DNA of 64,000 bases from Flavicella sp964230805 (GCA_964230805.1 CAXRIA010000034.1:89404-153403); one strand, 5' to 3'. Positions 17,920 to 27,650 are shown, numbered from the stretch's first letter. A program made the numbers and translations. Notes: generated from the sequence alone by a model not told the origin.

Positions 17920-18843
17920 ATGCTAGCCAATTTTTTTGAGAAAACTAAACCGTTAAATAGTTTGCTAGTAGGGCTTCTTTTTTGTGTCGTTTTTTTTTAC
18001 GACTTTTTCCGTGTTGAGGTGCCGGAACTCTCTTTGAAAAACATATTTATTTGGGGAGGGTATTTTTTGTCAAGCTTGTTTTTTTTATTGCTCTCAGGGT
18101 ATGTTTTTAGTCGAAATAAGTCGGTAGAAAAAAATTTATTCACACCACTCATACTCGTGTTATTGTATGGGATTTTTCCACAAATGTTGCGGCCCAATGT
18201 CATTTTGTTTATGGTTTTTATGACCCTGCTCAGTTATTGGAAAACCACAACGCTTGATCAAAAAGAAGGAGCCTTGCACAAGCTTTTTGATAGCGGGTTT
18301 TTCCTAGGGATTGTTTTTGTTTTTTACAATTGGACATTTCTGTATTTGATTGTTTTGATTAGCGCTACTTTTTTTTACGGAAAAGCAAGTTTCAGAAATC
18401 TTGTTTCGATCGGTTTGGGATTCCTTTTGCCTTCCTTTTTTCTTTTCTCTTATTGTTTCTTTTTTGACCAAATGGAATTCTTCTTTGAACAATTTTTGTT
18501 TGAAGTTTCCCCTGATGATGCCTTTTACTCAAGTGAGTACTTGCTGAATCCAATGATGGTTTGCGCTTTTTTGGTATTGGTTTCCCTTGTGCTCAATTTC
18601 CCGAAAATTATCGGAATCAGTGATCGGTTTCGTTTGAAGTACGTTTTGGTGTTGTTATCCTATCTGACAGGTCTCGGAATCATTGCAGTAATACCCGATA
18701 AAAATGGAACCGAAGTACTATTTGTGCTTTTGCCCATGAGTATTTTGATTGCTCAATTGGTAGAATCCATTACCAAAGCTTGGTTAAAAGACCTTTTTGT
18801 TTTGGGGTTGGTAGTGTACTCTTTGGTGCTCTTTTTAAAATAG
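17920..18843 (+). CDS. Integral membrane protein of the DUF6427 type
   Basis: The 307-residue protein is strongly hydrophobic, with about eight to nine membrane helices spread over its length (for example KPLNSLLVGLLFCVVFFY near the start). It looks like the flavobacterial family DUF6427, whose role is unknown. I prefer ATG 17920 over GTG 17896, because the -7 element ends at 17893 and the longer start would lie at or before the transcription start. No catalytic motif is visible. The divergent pairing with DUF6341 may reflect a shared role. Confidence 0.72.
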   Translation: MLANFFEKTKPLNSLLVGLLFCVVFFYDFFRVEVPELSLKNIFIWGGYFLSSLFFLLLSGYVFSRNKSVEKNLFTPLILVLLYGIFPQMLRPNVILFMVFMTLLSYWKTTTLDQKEGALHKLFDSGFFLGIVFVFYNWTFLYLIVLISATFFYGKASFRNLVSIGLGFLLPSFFLFSYCFFFDQMEFFFEQFLFEVSPDDAFYSSEYLLNPMMVCAFLVLVSLVLNFPKIIGISDRFRLKYVLVLLSYLTGLGIIAVIPDKNGTEVLFVLLPMSILIAQLVESITKAWLKDLFVLGLVVYSLVLFLK

Positions 18844-18987
18844 GATGGCTTTGTTCGTGTGAATAACCAAACCCTGTAAAGACGAATGTCTTATCGTCTT
18901 AAAACTTTGTCGGAAATTTGAACTAAAATATGTAGATCGGAACTGTGTCTCCTAATTTTTATTTCAGAAAATCTCACATAAAAACAG

Positions 18988-18995
18988 TAAATTTG
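18988..18995 (+). promoter_or_regulatory. Promoter -7 element for yicC-gmk-nadD
   Basis: TAAATTTG is a perfect TAnnTTTG match 21 bases before the yicC ATG. The remainder of the 173-base gap upstream shows nothing I can assign. Confidence 0.6.
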
Positions 18996-19016
18996 CCTAA
19001 TTTTTAGACACAAAGA

Positions 19017-19874
19017 ATGATACAGTCCATGACAGGTTATGGGAAAGCAGTTTTGCAATTGCCCACAAAAAAAGTAACCATAGAAATCAAATCACTCAAT
19101 AGCAAGAACTTGGATTTGCATACCAGGATGCCGGGGTATTACAAGGAGAAGGACATTGAAGTGCGTAAAAAATTGGCCAAGTATTTGACCCGAGGCAAAG
19201 TAGATTTTTCCATCTATGTAGAAATGACAGCTGAAGAAACACAGACAGTGATCAATACAGCAGTAGTGTCTCAATATATCGAAGAGTTAAAAGAGATTTC
19301 AGACGGGGAGAAAGTAGACTTTTTAAAAATTGCCATGCAATTGCCTGACGCTTTAAAGATCCTGCGCGAGGAATTTGATGAAGCAGAGTGGAAATTGATC
19401 TCTGATGGGATTGACACGGCGATTGCTGAAATTGTACAATATAGAAAAGACGAAGCCGTTTCTTTAGAAACCGATTTTAAAGAGCGTATTACAAACATTC
19501 AAAAGTATTTGCTAGATATAGAAAAACAAGATCAAGAACGTTTGGATCATGTAAAAAGCCGACTTCGAAAAGCCATTGATGAGTTAAAAGTAACCATTGA
19601 CGAAAATAGGTTCGAACAAGAGTTGATTTATTATTTAGAGAAATTAGACATCAATGAAGAAAAAGTACGTTTGGCAAATCATTTGGAATATTTTCTCAAA
19701 GAACTATCTCATGAAAAATCAGATGGGAAAAAGTTGGGATTTATTGTGCAGGAAATTGGACGTGAAATAAATACCATGGGGTCAAAATCAAATTTTGCCA
19801 CCATGCAACAAGTGGTGGTACAAATGAAAAACGAGTTGGAAAAAATCAAAGAACAAGTTTTAAATATTTTATAG
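19017..19874 (+). CDS. yicC: YicC family endoribonuclease
   Basis: YicC proteins are reported as endoribonucleases acting on RNA turnover. The 285-residue length, the N-terminal QSMTGYGKA and the C-terminal block EIGREINTMGSKS are diagnostic. The middle is charged and helical. The ATG lies 21 bases after a perfect -7 element. The order yicC-gmk is widespread in bacteria, and here nadD follows. Confidence 0.93.
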   Translation: MIQSMTGYGKAVLQLPTKKVTIEIKSLNSKNLDLHTRMPGYYKEKDIEVRKKLAKYLTRGKVDFSIYVEMTAEETQTVINTAVVSQYIEELKEISDGEKVDFLKIAMQLPDALKILREEFDEAEWKLISDGIDTAIAEIVQYRKDEAVSLETDFKERITNIQKYLLDIEKQDQERLDHVKSRLRKAIDELKVTIDENRFEQELIYYLEKLDINEEKVRLANHLEYFLKELSHEKSDGKKLGFIVQEIGREINTMGSKSNFATMQQVVVQMKNELEKIKEQVLNIL

Positions 19875-19925
19875 TTGAAAATCGTTTGCCATACTTTTTA
19901 ACTAAAAAGACAAAAATAGAGTCCA

Positions 19926-20510
19926 TTGACGTCACAAGATAAAAAAGGAAAATTATTCGTGTTTTCAGCACCTTCGGGCTCTGGAAAAACAACCATTGTT
20001 CGCCATTTGTTGGCACAAAAAGAATTGCAGTTGGATTTTTCCATATCGGCAACCTCTCGTGACCCGAGAGGTCAAGAAGTACATGGGAAAGAATATTATT
20101 TTTTAGACACTAAAACCTTTAAAGACAAAATTCAAAAGGGTGAATTTTTGGAGTGGGAGGAAGTTTATGCCAATAATTTTTATGGAACCCTAAAAACAGA
20201 ATTGGAAAGGATTTGGAGTTTGGGGAAACACGTCGTTTTTGATATCGATGTGGTCGGCGGTTTGAATATAAAAGCACAATTTCCTGAAAACACGTTGGCT
20301 ATTTTTGTAAAGCCACCCACCTTGGAAGAGATGGAAAGACGTTTGAGAGGGCGTCAAACCGATACCGAAGAAAAAATTAAGGAACGCGTGGCCAAAGCAG
20401 AAAAAGAACTTGGTTATGCCAAAGAATTTGATCAGGTTTTAATCAACGATGATCTGGAAACTGCCAAAACAGAAGCCTTTCATTTGGTGTCCAATTTTAT
20501 TCAAAAATAA
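19926..20510 (+). CDS. gmk: Guanylate kinase
   Basis: It converts GMP and ATP to GDP and ADP in nucleotide metabolism. The 194-residue protein has P-loop SAPSGSGKT (residues 14-22) and the GMP-binding segment around SRDPRGQEVHGKEYYF. The start is TTG at 19926: an in-frame TAG lies three codons upstream, and no ATG occurs before the P-loop, so no other start is plausible. It follows yicC by 51 bases and precedes nadD by 11. Confidence 0.95.
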   Translation: MTSQDKKGKLFVFSAPSGSGKTTIVRHLLAQKELQLDFSISATSRDPRGQEVHGKEYYFLDTKTFKDKIQKGEFLEWEEVYANNFYGTLKTELERIWSLGKHVVFDIDVVGGLNIKAQFPENTLAIFVKPPTLEEMERRLRGRQTDTEEKIKERVAKAEKELGYAKEFDQVLINDDLETAKTEAFHLVSNFIQK

Positions 20511-20521
20511 AACCGCGAAAA

Positions 20522-21100
20522 ATGAATATAGGTTTGTATTTTGGCACCTTTAATCCCATACATGTCGGGCATTTGATCATTGCCAATCATATGGTTGAAA
20601 ATTCAAATTTAGAAGAAGTCTGGATGGTAGTGACACCTCACAACCCTTTCAAGAAAAAAAAGACTTTGTTGGACAATTACCAACGCTATGAGATGGTATA
20701 TGAAGCAACCGAGGAATACCCTTTGCTAAAACCCTGCGATATTGAGTTTGGATTGCCACAGCCCTCATATACCGTGAATACTTTAGTGCATCTGAAAGAA
20801 AAATACCCACAACATAGTTTTAGTTTGATTATGGGAGAAGACAATTTGCAAAGCTTGCACAAATGGAAAAATGCGGAAGTGTTGATCGAAGAGCATGACA
20901 TATACGTATATCCAAGAGTTGTTCAAAATAAAAAAGAAGTCAAAGTTTCTTGCGAAAATGTTTTTTTTATCGACGCTCCTATTGTTGAAATATCTTCCTC
21001 AGCGATTCGATCAGCAATCAAAAAAGGCAAAAATATCCGACCCTTATTGCCCCAAAGAGTCTGGGAATATATAGATAAAATGAACCTGTATAAAAAATAA
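20522..21100 (+). CDS. nadD: Nicotinate-nucleotide adenylyltransferase
   Basis: NadD joins nicotinate mononucleotide with ATP in NAD biosynthesis. The 192-residue protein has the nucleotidyltransferase motif GTFNPIHVGH (8-17) and the C-terminal ISSSAIRSAIKKGK. Both are complete. It is the last gene of the yicC-gmk-nadD run. The next gene has its own -7 element. Confidence 0.95.
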   Translation: MNIGLYFGTFNPIHVGHLIIANHMVENSNLEEVWMVVTPHNPFKKKKTLLDNYQRYEMVYEATEEYPLLKPCDIEFGLPQPSYTVNTLVHLKEKYPQHSFSLIMGEDNLQSLHKWKNAEVLIEEHDIYVYPRVVQNKKEVKVSCENVFFIDAPIVEISSSAIRSAIKKGKNIRPLLPQRVWEYIDKMNLYKK

Positions 21101-21129
21101 AATCTGAGATCCGTTTCGGTCAGACTTAG

Positions 21130-21137
21130 TATATTTG
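21130..21137 (+). promoter_or_regulatory. Promoter -7 element for the M23 peptidase gene
   Basis: TATATTTG is a perfect TAnnTTTG match 10 bases before the ATG at 21148, giving a very short leader. Confidence 0.5.
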
Positions 21138-21147
21138 TTATTCGGAT

Positions 21148-22605
21148 ATGACAAAAAAGAAAGAAAACAAACTAAAAGCAAAATTGACCAAAAAATTTAG
21201 ATTGGTCGTTTTAAACGATGCTTCCTTTGAAGAGCGTTTTTCCTTTAAATTGACCCGTTTGAATGTTTTTGTAGTAGGTGGATTTTTCAGTATTTTTTTG
21301 ATTGCTTTTACCGTTTTATTGATTGCTTTTACACCCATCAAAGAATACATTCCGGGATTTTCCTCAACCCAATTGAAAAAACAAGCAACCGATTTGTTTT
21401 ACAAAGTGGATTCTTTGCAATTGCATTTGACAAAAATGGAAGCATACACCCGAGCTATAAAACCCATTTTATTAGGAAAAGAAGTGGAACTAGTGAACAA
21501 TCTTCCCTATCCCAGTGCAGCAGTGCAGGCTGAATTTGCTTTGGCACAAAAGGTGCACAATACAGATTCTCTTCAAAAAGTAATTGCGAATATTGAAGAA
21601 AGTTTGAAAAACACCTGGCAGACTTATGCTGATAACGAGAAAGAGCATTTGCAAGAAAAGTACAATCGAAAGATAGAGGTGCTCCGTGAAAAGATGAAAG
21701 ACAGCCTCTCGAACATTACACAAAAAAACGATCTAAGCGAGAAACAAAAGAACGATACAATTGCCAAATTAAAGAAAGGCTTGTTGGCAAGTGCAGCCAA
21801 TAACTTGGCCTTGCAAAAAAAGATTTCATTGAATGAAATTGAGCTTAAAAATGCAGTAAATGCCCTTTCGAAGGAGAGTCAGAACGCCTTGCAAAACACA
21901 AAAAATAGATCTGAAGAAATTCAAAAAGAATTGATGGCAGTACTTCAAAAAGAATTTAAAGAAAAGGAGGAAAAGAAGAATCGTTTTTATCAAAACGAAA
22001 TACAGATTTTGAATCAATCCCTCTTTGCAAAAAATAAAAAAATCGACAGTTTGCTGTTGCAAGTGGCCACCTTGGGGCAACGTAAAAATGATGAAATTGA
22101 GCCGGAAGAATACTTCGAGTTGAGTCAAAAAGATTCCATTTTAATTGCCAATACCCAAAAAGATTTGCTTTTCAGAGAGCAGATTGAAAGAGAAGATCGT
22201 TTCAGCTTGTTTGACTTTGAAAATGACAAAGTAGACCTCGTTTTTCATGCACCCGTGAAGGGAATTTTAACACATCCCTACAATGCCAAAGAAAAACATT
22301 TTGCTGTCGACATCGCTGTTGCCAATGGAACTGCAGTAAAGTCCGTTGCAGCGGGGACTATTATTTTTGCTGGATGGACGGCAGAAACAGGTTATGTCAT
22401 TTTGATCGAGCATAGCAACAAATACATCTCGGTCTACAAACACAATGAGATCATATACAGAGCACAAGGAGATTTAGTACAAACAGGAGAAGTAATTGCA
22501 GTGGCAGGATCAAGCGGGGAATTTAGCACCGGTCCACACCTGCATTTTGAAATGTGGTACCAAGGGTATCCGGTAAATCCTACAAATTTTATTGAATTCG
22601 AATAA
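21148..22605 (+). CDS. M23 (LytM-like) peptidase with membrane anchor and coiled coil
   Basis: The 485-residue protein has a membrane helix at about residues 37-60, a long charged coiled-coil region (about 75-340), and a C-terminal M23 domain. Metal-binding motifs are complete: HFAVD (His384, Asp388) and HLH (His464, His466). It should therefore be an active peptidoglycan endopeptidase rather than an EnvC-type activator. Its stop overlaps the next start by one base (TAATG), so it is coupled to the GH3-family gene. Confidence 0.9.
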   Translation: MTKKKENKLKAKLTKKFRLVVLNDASFEERFSFKLTRLNVFVVGGFFSIFLIAFTVLLIAFTPIKEYIPGFSSTQLKKQATDLFYKVDSLQLHLTKMEAYTRAIKPILLGKEVELVNNLPYPSAAVQAEFALAQKVHNTDSLQKVIANIEESLKNTWQTYADNEKEHLQEKYNRKIEVLREKMKDSLSNITQKNDLSEKQKNDTIAKLKKGLLASAANNLALQKKISLNEIELKNAVNALSKESQNALQNTKNRSEEIQKELMAVLQKEFKEKEEKKNRFYQNEIQILNQSLFAKNKKIDSLLLQVATLGQRKNDEIEPEEYFELSQKDSILIANTQKDLLFREQIEREDRFSLFDFENDKVDLVFHAPVKGILTHPYNAKEKHFAVDIAVANGTAVKSVAAGTIIFAGWTAETGYVILIEHSNKYISVYKHNEIIYRAQGDLVQTGEVIAVAGSSGEFSTGPHLHFEMWYQGYPVNPTNFIEFE

Positions 22606-24098
22606 TGAGTATCAAAGCAGCCTTTGCAATTCCATTTGCAAAATTCATTCAGAAAAAGATAAATAAATGGGCCAATGCGCCCATTAAAACACAGGATAAA
22701 GTATTCAAGAATTTAATTTCTCAAGCAAAACATACGGCTTTCGGGAAAGATCATAATTTTGAAGAAATTCAAAATTACGAAGATTTCAAAGCCCGTGTTC
22801 CTGTGGTTGATTACGAGGGTTTAAGGAATTACGTAGACCGCGTTGTAGAAGGAGAAAGCGATGTTTTGTGGAAGGGAAAACCCTTGTATTTTGCGAAAAC
22901 CTCTGGAACCACCTCTGGAGCGAAATACATCCCGATAACCAAAGATTCCATGCCGACACATGTCAAATCTGCACGAAACGCTTTGTTGCTGTACATTGCG
23001 CAAACTGGAGATGCTTCGTTCGTCAACGGAAAAATGATTTTCTTACAAGGAAGTCCAATATTGGAAGATAAAAATGGAATTCATTTGGGCAGGTTGAGTG
23101 GCATTGTAGCGCACTATGTACCCAAATATTTGCTCAAAAATAGATTGCCGAGCTGGGAAACCAATTGCATTGAAGATTGGGAAACCAAGGTCAATGCTAT
23201 TGTTGAGGAAACTATTGGAGAAAATATGTCTGTGATTAGCGGGATTCCATCTTGGGTACAAATGTATTTTGAAAAATTACAAGAAAAGACAGGAAAAACA
23301 GTTTCAGAACTTTTTCCAAGATTTAATTTTTTCATTTACGGCGGGGTCAATTTTGAACCCTACAAAAACAAATTTGAAAATCTTATTGGTAAAAAAATAG
23401 ATTACATCGAATTGTATCCCGCTTCCGAAGGTTTTATCGCTTTTCAAGACACCCTTACAGAACAGGGGATGTTGTTGCAATTGGACAACGGTATTTTTTA
23501 CGAGTTTATTCCCGCTACAGAATTTTACAATGACAACCCAACAAGAATTTCTTTGAAAGACGTTGCATTAGGAGTGAATTATGTGATTATTTTGAATACC
23601 ACGGCAGGATTGTGGGGATATAATATAGGAGATACTGTAGAATTCACTTCCCTCGAACCCTATCGTTTGAGAGTTACCGGGCGTATCAAACATTTCATCT
23701 CTGCCTTTGGTGAACATGTCATTGGGAAAGAAGTAGAACAAGCATTGAAAGAGGCAACAGAGGGAACCGAAGTCGTGATCAATGAATTTACCGTAGCACC
23801 ACAAGTCGCACCAAAAGAAGGCTTGCCTTTCCACCAATGGTTTATCGAATTTGATGTAGCTCCAAAAAATGTAGAGGAATTTGCAGCCAAAATAGATGTT
23901 TCTATGCAAAAGCAAAATATTTATTACGCGGATTTGATTGAAGGAAAAGTGTTAAAAACCCTAGAAATAAGTAAAGTAGCCAAAGGAGGCTTTCATGCGT
24001 ATATGAAATCGATTGGTAAATTTGGCGGACAGAACAAGATTCCACAATTGTCGGACAACCGAAAAATTGCCACAGAGCTGGAGAAATTTACAATCTAA
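22605..24098 (+). CDS. GH3-family adenylating enzyme
   Basis: The 497-residue protein belongs to the GH3 family, named for plant enzymes that join amino acids to auxin or jasmonate through acyl adenylates. The adenylation motifs are visible as AKTSGTTSGAKYIP (nucleotide-binding loop), FIYGGVNFEPY and YPASEGF. Bacteroidota carry such proteins widely, but the substrate in bacteria is not known to me. The one-base overlap with an M23 peptidase is notable, since both could act on amino-acid-containing products, but this is only context. Confidence 0.87.
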   Translation: MSIKAAFAIPFAKFIQKKINKWANAPIKTQDKVFKNLISQAKHTAFGKDHNFEEIQNYEDFKARVPVVDYEGLRNYVDRVVEGESDVLWKGKPLYFAKTSGTTSGAKYIPITKDSMPTHVKSARNALLLYIAQTGDASFVNGKMIFLQGSPILEDKNGIHLGRLSGIVAHYVPKYLLKNRLPSWETNCIEDWETKVNAIVEETIGENMSVISGIPSWVQMYFEKLQEKTGKTVSELFPRFNFFIYGGVNFEPYKNKFENLIGKKIDYIELYPASEGFIAFQDTLTEQGMLLQLDNGIFYEFIPATEFYNDNPTRISLKDVALGVNYVIILNTTAGLWGYNIGDTVEFTSLEPYRLRVTGRIKHFISAFGEHVIGKEVEQALKEATEGTEVVINEFTVAPQVAPKEGLPFHQWFIEFDVAPKNVEEFAAKIDVSMQKQNIYYADLIEGKVLKTLEISKVAKGGFHAYMKSIGKFGGQNKIPQLSDNRKIATELEKFTI

Positions 24099-24111
24099 AA
24101 AACAACGAACT

Positions 24112-24531
24112 ATGATACATCAAGTAGAATTGAATTGGAAAGGGAAAATGCACTTTGAATCCGAAGGTCCCGGAGGAAAAGTACTGATTGATGGCGCAGA
24201 AGAATTTGGAGGAGAAGGAAAAGGAGTACGCCCCAAAGCCATGATGCTTTCTGCATTGGCAGGATGCGCAGGAATGGATATTTCTTCTTTGTTGAAAAAA
24301 ATGAGAGCAGAAGTGGCTCACTTTTCAATAGACGTGGCAGGAGAACTCACAGACGAAGATCCCAAATACTACCACAAAGTAAAAGTGACCTTTACATTTT
24401 TTGGAAGCGATTTTAAGACGGCCAAAATTGAAAAAGCAGTCAAATTATCCGTTGAAAGATATTGCGGTGTGATGGAAATGTTTCGTCAGTTTGCAGAGGT
24501 GACTGTTGCCACAGCGTACATCGAGCAATAA
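24112..24531 (+). CDS. OsmC family protein
   Basis: OsmC/Ohr-type proteins reduce organic hydroperoxides with a pair of cysteines. This 139-residue protein keeps both, Cys52 in LAGCAGMD and Cys118 in ERYCGVMEMF. The start at 24112 was chosen because the longer frame runs back into the GH3 gene. The 13-base gap suggests it is part of the M23-GH3 unit. Confidence 0.9.
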   Translation: MIHQVELNWKGKMHFESEGPGGKVLIDGAEEFGGEGKGVRPKAMMLSALAGCAGMDISSLLKKMRAEVAHFSIDVAGELTDEDPKYYHKVKVTFTFFGSDFKTAKIEKAVKLSVERYCGVMEMFRQFAEVTVATAYIEQ

Positions 24532-24556
24532 AATTTCAACCCTACAGATGTTTGTG

Positions 24557-24564
24557 TATCTTTA
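24557..24564 (+). promoter_or_regulatory. Promoter -7 element for recJ
   Basis: TATCTTTA matches TAnnTTTG except for the last base. It ends 27 bases before the recJ ATG. Confidence 0.45.
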
Positions 24565-24591
24565 CAAAACCGCGATTGAACTCAAATTGCT

Positions 24592-26292
24592 ATGCGTTGG
24601 AATTTAAAAGCAATACCGACATCTGAAAAAATAACGGCTTTGTCAAAAGACTTAGGAGTTGGAAAAACCTTGGCCAAATTATTGGTGCAGCGTGGTGTCG
24701 ATTCCTTTGAAAAAGCAAAACACTTTTTTCGACCCACGTTAGCGCATTTGCACAATCCATTTCTGATGAAGGACATGGACAAGGCTGTTCAAAGAATTGA
24801 GCAAGCGATTGCCGCAAAAGAAAACATTCTTGTGTATGGAGATTACGACGTAGATGGCACCACCTCTGTGGCGCTTCTATCTTCGTACTTGCAATCTTTT
24901 TATCCAAACGTAGCTTCTTACATTCCCGACAGGTACAAAGAGGGCTATGGCATTTCTTACCAGGGCATTGATTATGCTTCTGACAATGACATACGTTTGA
25001 TCATTGCTTTGGATTGCGGAATCAAAGCCATCGATAAAGTGGCTTATGCCGCTGAAAAAGGCATTGATTTTATTATTTGTGATCATCACAGGCCAGGCAA
25101 TAAAATACCCAAAGCCGTTGCGGTATTAGACCCCAAAAGGGAAGATTGTTCTTATCCTTATGACGAATTGTGCGGTTGCGGTGTGGGGTTTAAATTGATA
25201 CAAGCTCTGGCACAAAATAGAGGGACAGCATTTGAAGAATTGCTTCCTTATTTGGATTTGGTAGCCACAGCCATTGCCGCGGATATTGTTCCCATAAACG
25301 GTGAAAATCGCATTTTAGCACACCATGGTTTGAAAGTGATTAACGACAAACCGAGAGCAGGAATCAAGGCCATTATTCAACCATTGAATAAAAAGGAATT
25401 GACCATTACCGATGTGGTTTTTGTCATTGCGCCCCGGATCAATGCAGCAGGGAGAATGAAGCACGGTTTGCACGCTGTGGAATTGTTAACAGAAACTGAT
25501 TTTTCAAAAGCACAAAACTTTGCTGGAGCGATTGAATCATTCAATTCGGATCGAAAAGACCTAGATAAAAAAACAACAGAAGAAGCCCTTGCGCAAATTA
25601 GAGAAAACAAGGAGGAACAGTATTGTACTACGGTGGTTTTTCAAGAAGACTGGCACAAAGGAGTGATTGGTATTGTGGCCTCTCGACTCATTGAAACTTT
25701 TTACAAGCCAACCTTAGTGTTTACAAAGAGCGGAGATAAATTAGCCGCCTCTGCACGTTCTGTAAAAGGATTTGATGTGTACAATGCCTTGCAGGCCTGT
25801 GCCGATGTCATTGAACAATTTGGGGGGCATAAATATGCTGCCGGTCTGACATTAGCACCTGAAAACTATCAAAAGTTTAAAGAAAAATTTGAAGCAGTTG
25901 TCAAAGATACGCTTCCCGAGGCCTGTAAAACCCCAGAAATTTCAATCGATAGTGAAATATCTCTATCCGAAGTGACTCCAAAATTTTATCGAATCCTAAA
26001 CCAAATGGCTCCTTTTGGACCTTCCAATATGCACCCTGTTTTTATGGCAAGTGGACTGCGAGACAATGGTTATGGCAAGCAAGTAGGCGCAGACAAGTCC
26101 CATTTGAAACTCAACATTATTTCAGGAGCAGATCATAAAACCTATAATGCCATTGGTTTTGGATTGGGAGAAAAAATGCCGCTTGCAAAAAACGGGAATG
26201 CGTTCAAAGCCGCTTTTACCATTGATGAAAATCATTGGAATGGACAGACATCCTTGCAATTGATGCTAAAAGACATAAAGGAAGATTTGTAA
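24592..26292 (+). CDS. recJ: Single-stranded-DNA-specific exonuclease RecJ
   Basis: RecJ degrades single-stranded DNA from the 5' end in recombination and mismatch repair. The 566-residue protein has the DHH-superfamily motifs YDVDGTTS (Asp84, Asp86, Asp88 region), DHHRPG (Asp164-His166), a later GRMKHG segment, and the DHHA1 motif FGGHKYAAGLTL. Length and order are typical. The last codons form one arm of a hairpin spanning the stop codon. Confidence 0.95.
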   Translation: MRWNLKAIPTSEKITALSKDLGVGKTLAKLLVQRGVDSFEKAKHFFRPTLAHLHNPFLMKDMDKAVQRIEQAIAAKENILVYGDYDVDGTTSVALLSSYLQSFYPNVASYIPDRYKEGYGISYQGIDYASDNDIRLIIALDCGIKAIDKVAYAAEKGIDFIICDHHRPGNKIPKAVAVLDPKREDCSYPYDELCGCGVGFKLIQALAQNRGTAFEELLPYLDLVATAIAADIVPINGENRILAHHGLKVINDKPRAGIKAIIQPLNKKELTITDVVFVIAPRINAAGRMKHGLHAVELLTETDFSKAQNFAGAIESFNSDRKDLDKKTTEEALAQIRENKEEQYCTTVVFQEDWHKGVIGIVASRLIETFYKPTLVFTKSGDKLAASARSVKGFDVYNALQACADVIEQFGGHKYAAGLTLAPENYQKFKEKFEAVVKDTLPEACKTPEISIDSEISLSEVTPKFYRILNQMAPFGPSNMHPVFMASGLRDNGYGKQVGADKSHLKLNIISGADHKTYNAIGFGLGEKMPLAKNGNAFKAAFTIDENHWNGQTSLQLMLKDIKEDL

Positions 26293-26304
26293 GAAATCTT
26301 CCTT
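26278..26304. terminator. Inverted repeat spanning the recJ stop codon
   Basis: AAGGAAGATTT (26278-26288) and AAATCTTCCTT (26294-26304) form a perfect 11-bp stem around a 5-base loop holding part of the TAA stop. No T-run follows on the plus strand, so this is at best a non-canonical terminator or a 3'-end stabiliser between the convergent recJ and proA genes. Confidence 0.45.
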
Positions 26305-26346
26305 AATAGTTCAAATAAAATGTTTTTGTGAGAACAACGATGCCTG

Positions 26347-27597
26347 TCAAGCTCTTACTTGGCCATTTCCTCTGACAATCCACTTATAGGTGGTAATTTC
26401 CTCCAGTGCCATGGGACCACGGGCGTGCAATTTCTGCGTACTGATTCCAATTTCTGCTCCCAAACCAAATTGTGCACCATCTGTAAATGCTGTAGAACTG
26501 TTGGCGTACACCGCAGCAGCGTCTACGTGATTCAAATAAGTTTCAATAACAGTCTCGTCATCTGCCACAATCGCTTCACTGTGTTTGGAGCTGTATTTGG
26601 CAATGTGATCCAATGCCGCATTCAAACTTTGTACAGTTTTGATCGCCATTTTGTTCGATAAAAATTCTGTTCCAAAATGACTGTCATCCGCCTGGAACAA
26701 CTTTTCTTTTGGATAGGTGTCTTTTAAAATCTGATAGGCATTTTCATCTGCAAAGATTTCTGTTTCTTTGGCAATTAGTGGTTCGGTGATCGCTGTCAAA
26801 TCTGACAATCTGTTTTTATGAATTAACAAGCAATCCAATGCATTGCAAACACTTACTCTGCGGGTTTTTGCATTGGTCACAATGGCAGTACCTTTGGCAA
26901 GATCTCCACTCGCATCAAAATACGTATGTACAATTCCAGCGCCCGTTTCAATCACTGGAACTTTTGCATTGTCACGAACAAAATTGATCAAACCTTGACT
27001 TCCGCGAGGAATGATAATATCTACATAGTCTGTCGCGTTCAACATTTCTGCTGTTGCTTTTCGATCGGTAGGGAGCAAAGTAACAACATCACGGTTGATG
27101 TTGTGTTTTTTCAAAACTTCTTTGATCAAGGAAACAATCGCTGTATTTGAAAATTCAGCATCGGAGCCCCCTTTTAAAATACAAGCATTGTTTGTTTTGA
27201 AACACAAAGAAAATACGTCAAAAGACACATTTGGACGCGCCTCGTAAATGATTCCAATAACACCCATAGGAACACGCACTTTCGAAATTTTCAATCCGTT
27301 TTCCAATTCCTTTTTTGTGAGAATTTCTCCAATCGGACTGTTTAGTTCTGCTACATTTCGAATGTCTTGTGCAATGCCTAAAATTCTTTCTTTTGAAAGT
27401 AACAATCGATCGAATTTAGGATCGTCTTGATCCATTCTGTCCAAATCTTTTTGGTTTTCTGCAAGAATAAAATCTGTTTTTTCAATCGCTACATCGGCAA
27501 TTTCAAGGAGGATTTCATTTATTTTTTCCGTAGGCAAGGAAACCAATTCACGACTGGCCGCTTGCACTGCTTTGAATGTATTTTCTAACGTTTTCAT
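26347..27597 (-). CDS. proA: Glutamate-5-semialdehyde dehydrogenase (gamma-glutamyl phosphate reductase)
   Basis: ProA reduces gamma-glutamyl phosphate to glutamate semialdehyde in proline synthesis. The 416-residue protein is an aldehyde dehydrogenase-fold enzyme with PMGVIGIIYEARPNV, ILKGGSDAEFSN, and the catalytic cysteine in RRVSVCNALDCLL. It follows proB by 53 bases on the same strand, the usual proBA order. Confidence 0.96.
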   Translation of the reverse strand: MKTLENTFKAVQAASRELVSLPTEKINEILLEIADVAIEKTDFILAENQKDLDRMDQDDPKFDRLLLSKERILGIAQDIRNVAELNSPIGEILTKKELENGLKISKVRVPMGVIGIIYEARPNVSFDVFSLCFKTNNACILKGGSDAEFSNTAIVSLIKEVLKKHNINRDVVTLLPTDRKATAEMLNATDYVDIIIPRGSQGLINFVRDNAKVPVIETGAGIVHTYFDASGDLAKGTAIVTNAKTRRVSVCNALDCLLIHKNRLSDLTAITEPLIAKETEIFADENAYQILKDTYPKEKLFQADDSHFGTEFLSNKMAIKTVQSLNAALDHIAKYSSKHSEAIVADDETVIETYLNHVDAAAVYANSSTAFTDGAQFGLGAEIGISTQKLHARGPMALEEITTYKWIVRGNGQVRA

Positions 27598-27650
27598 TTT
27601 TATTCCTTGAGCACTCCAGTGGTGTCTCGAATTTTTTATGGTTTGTAGAT

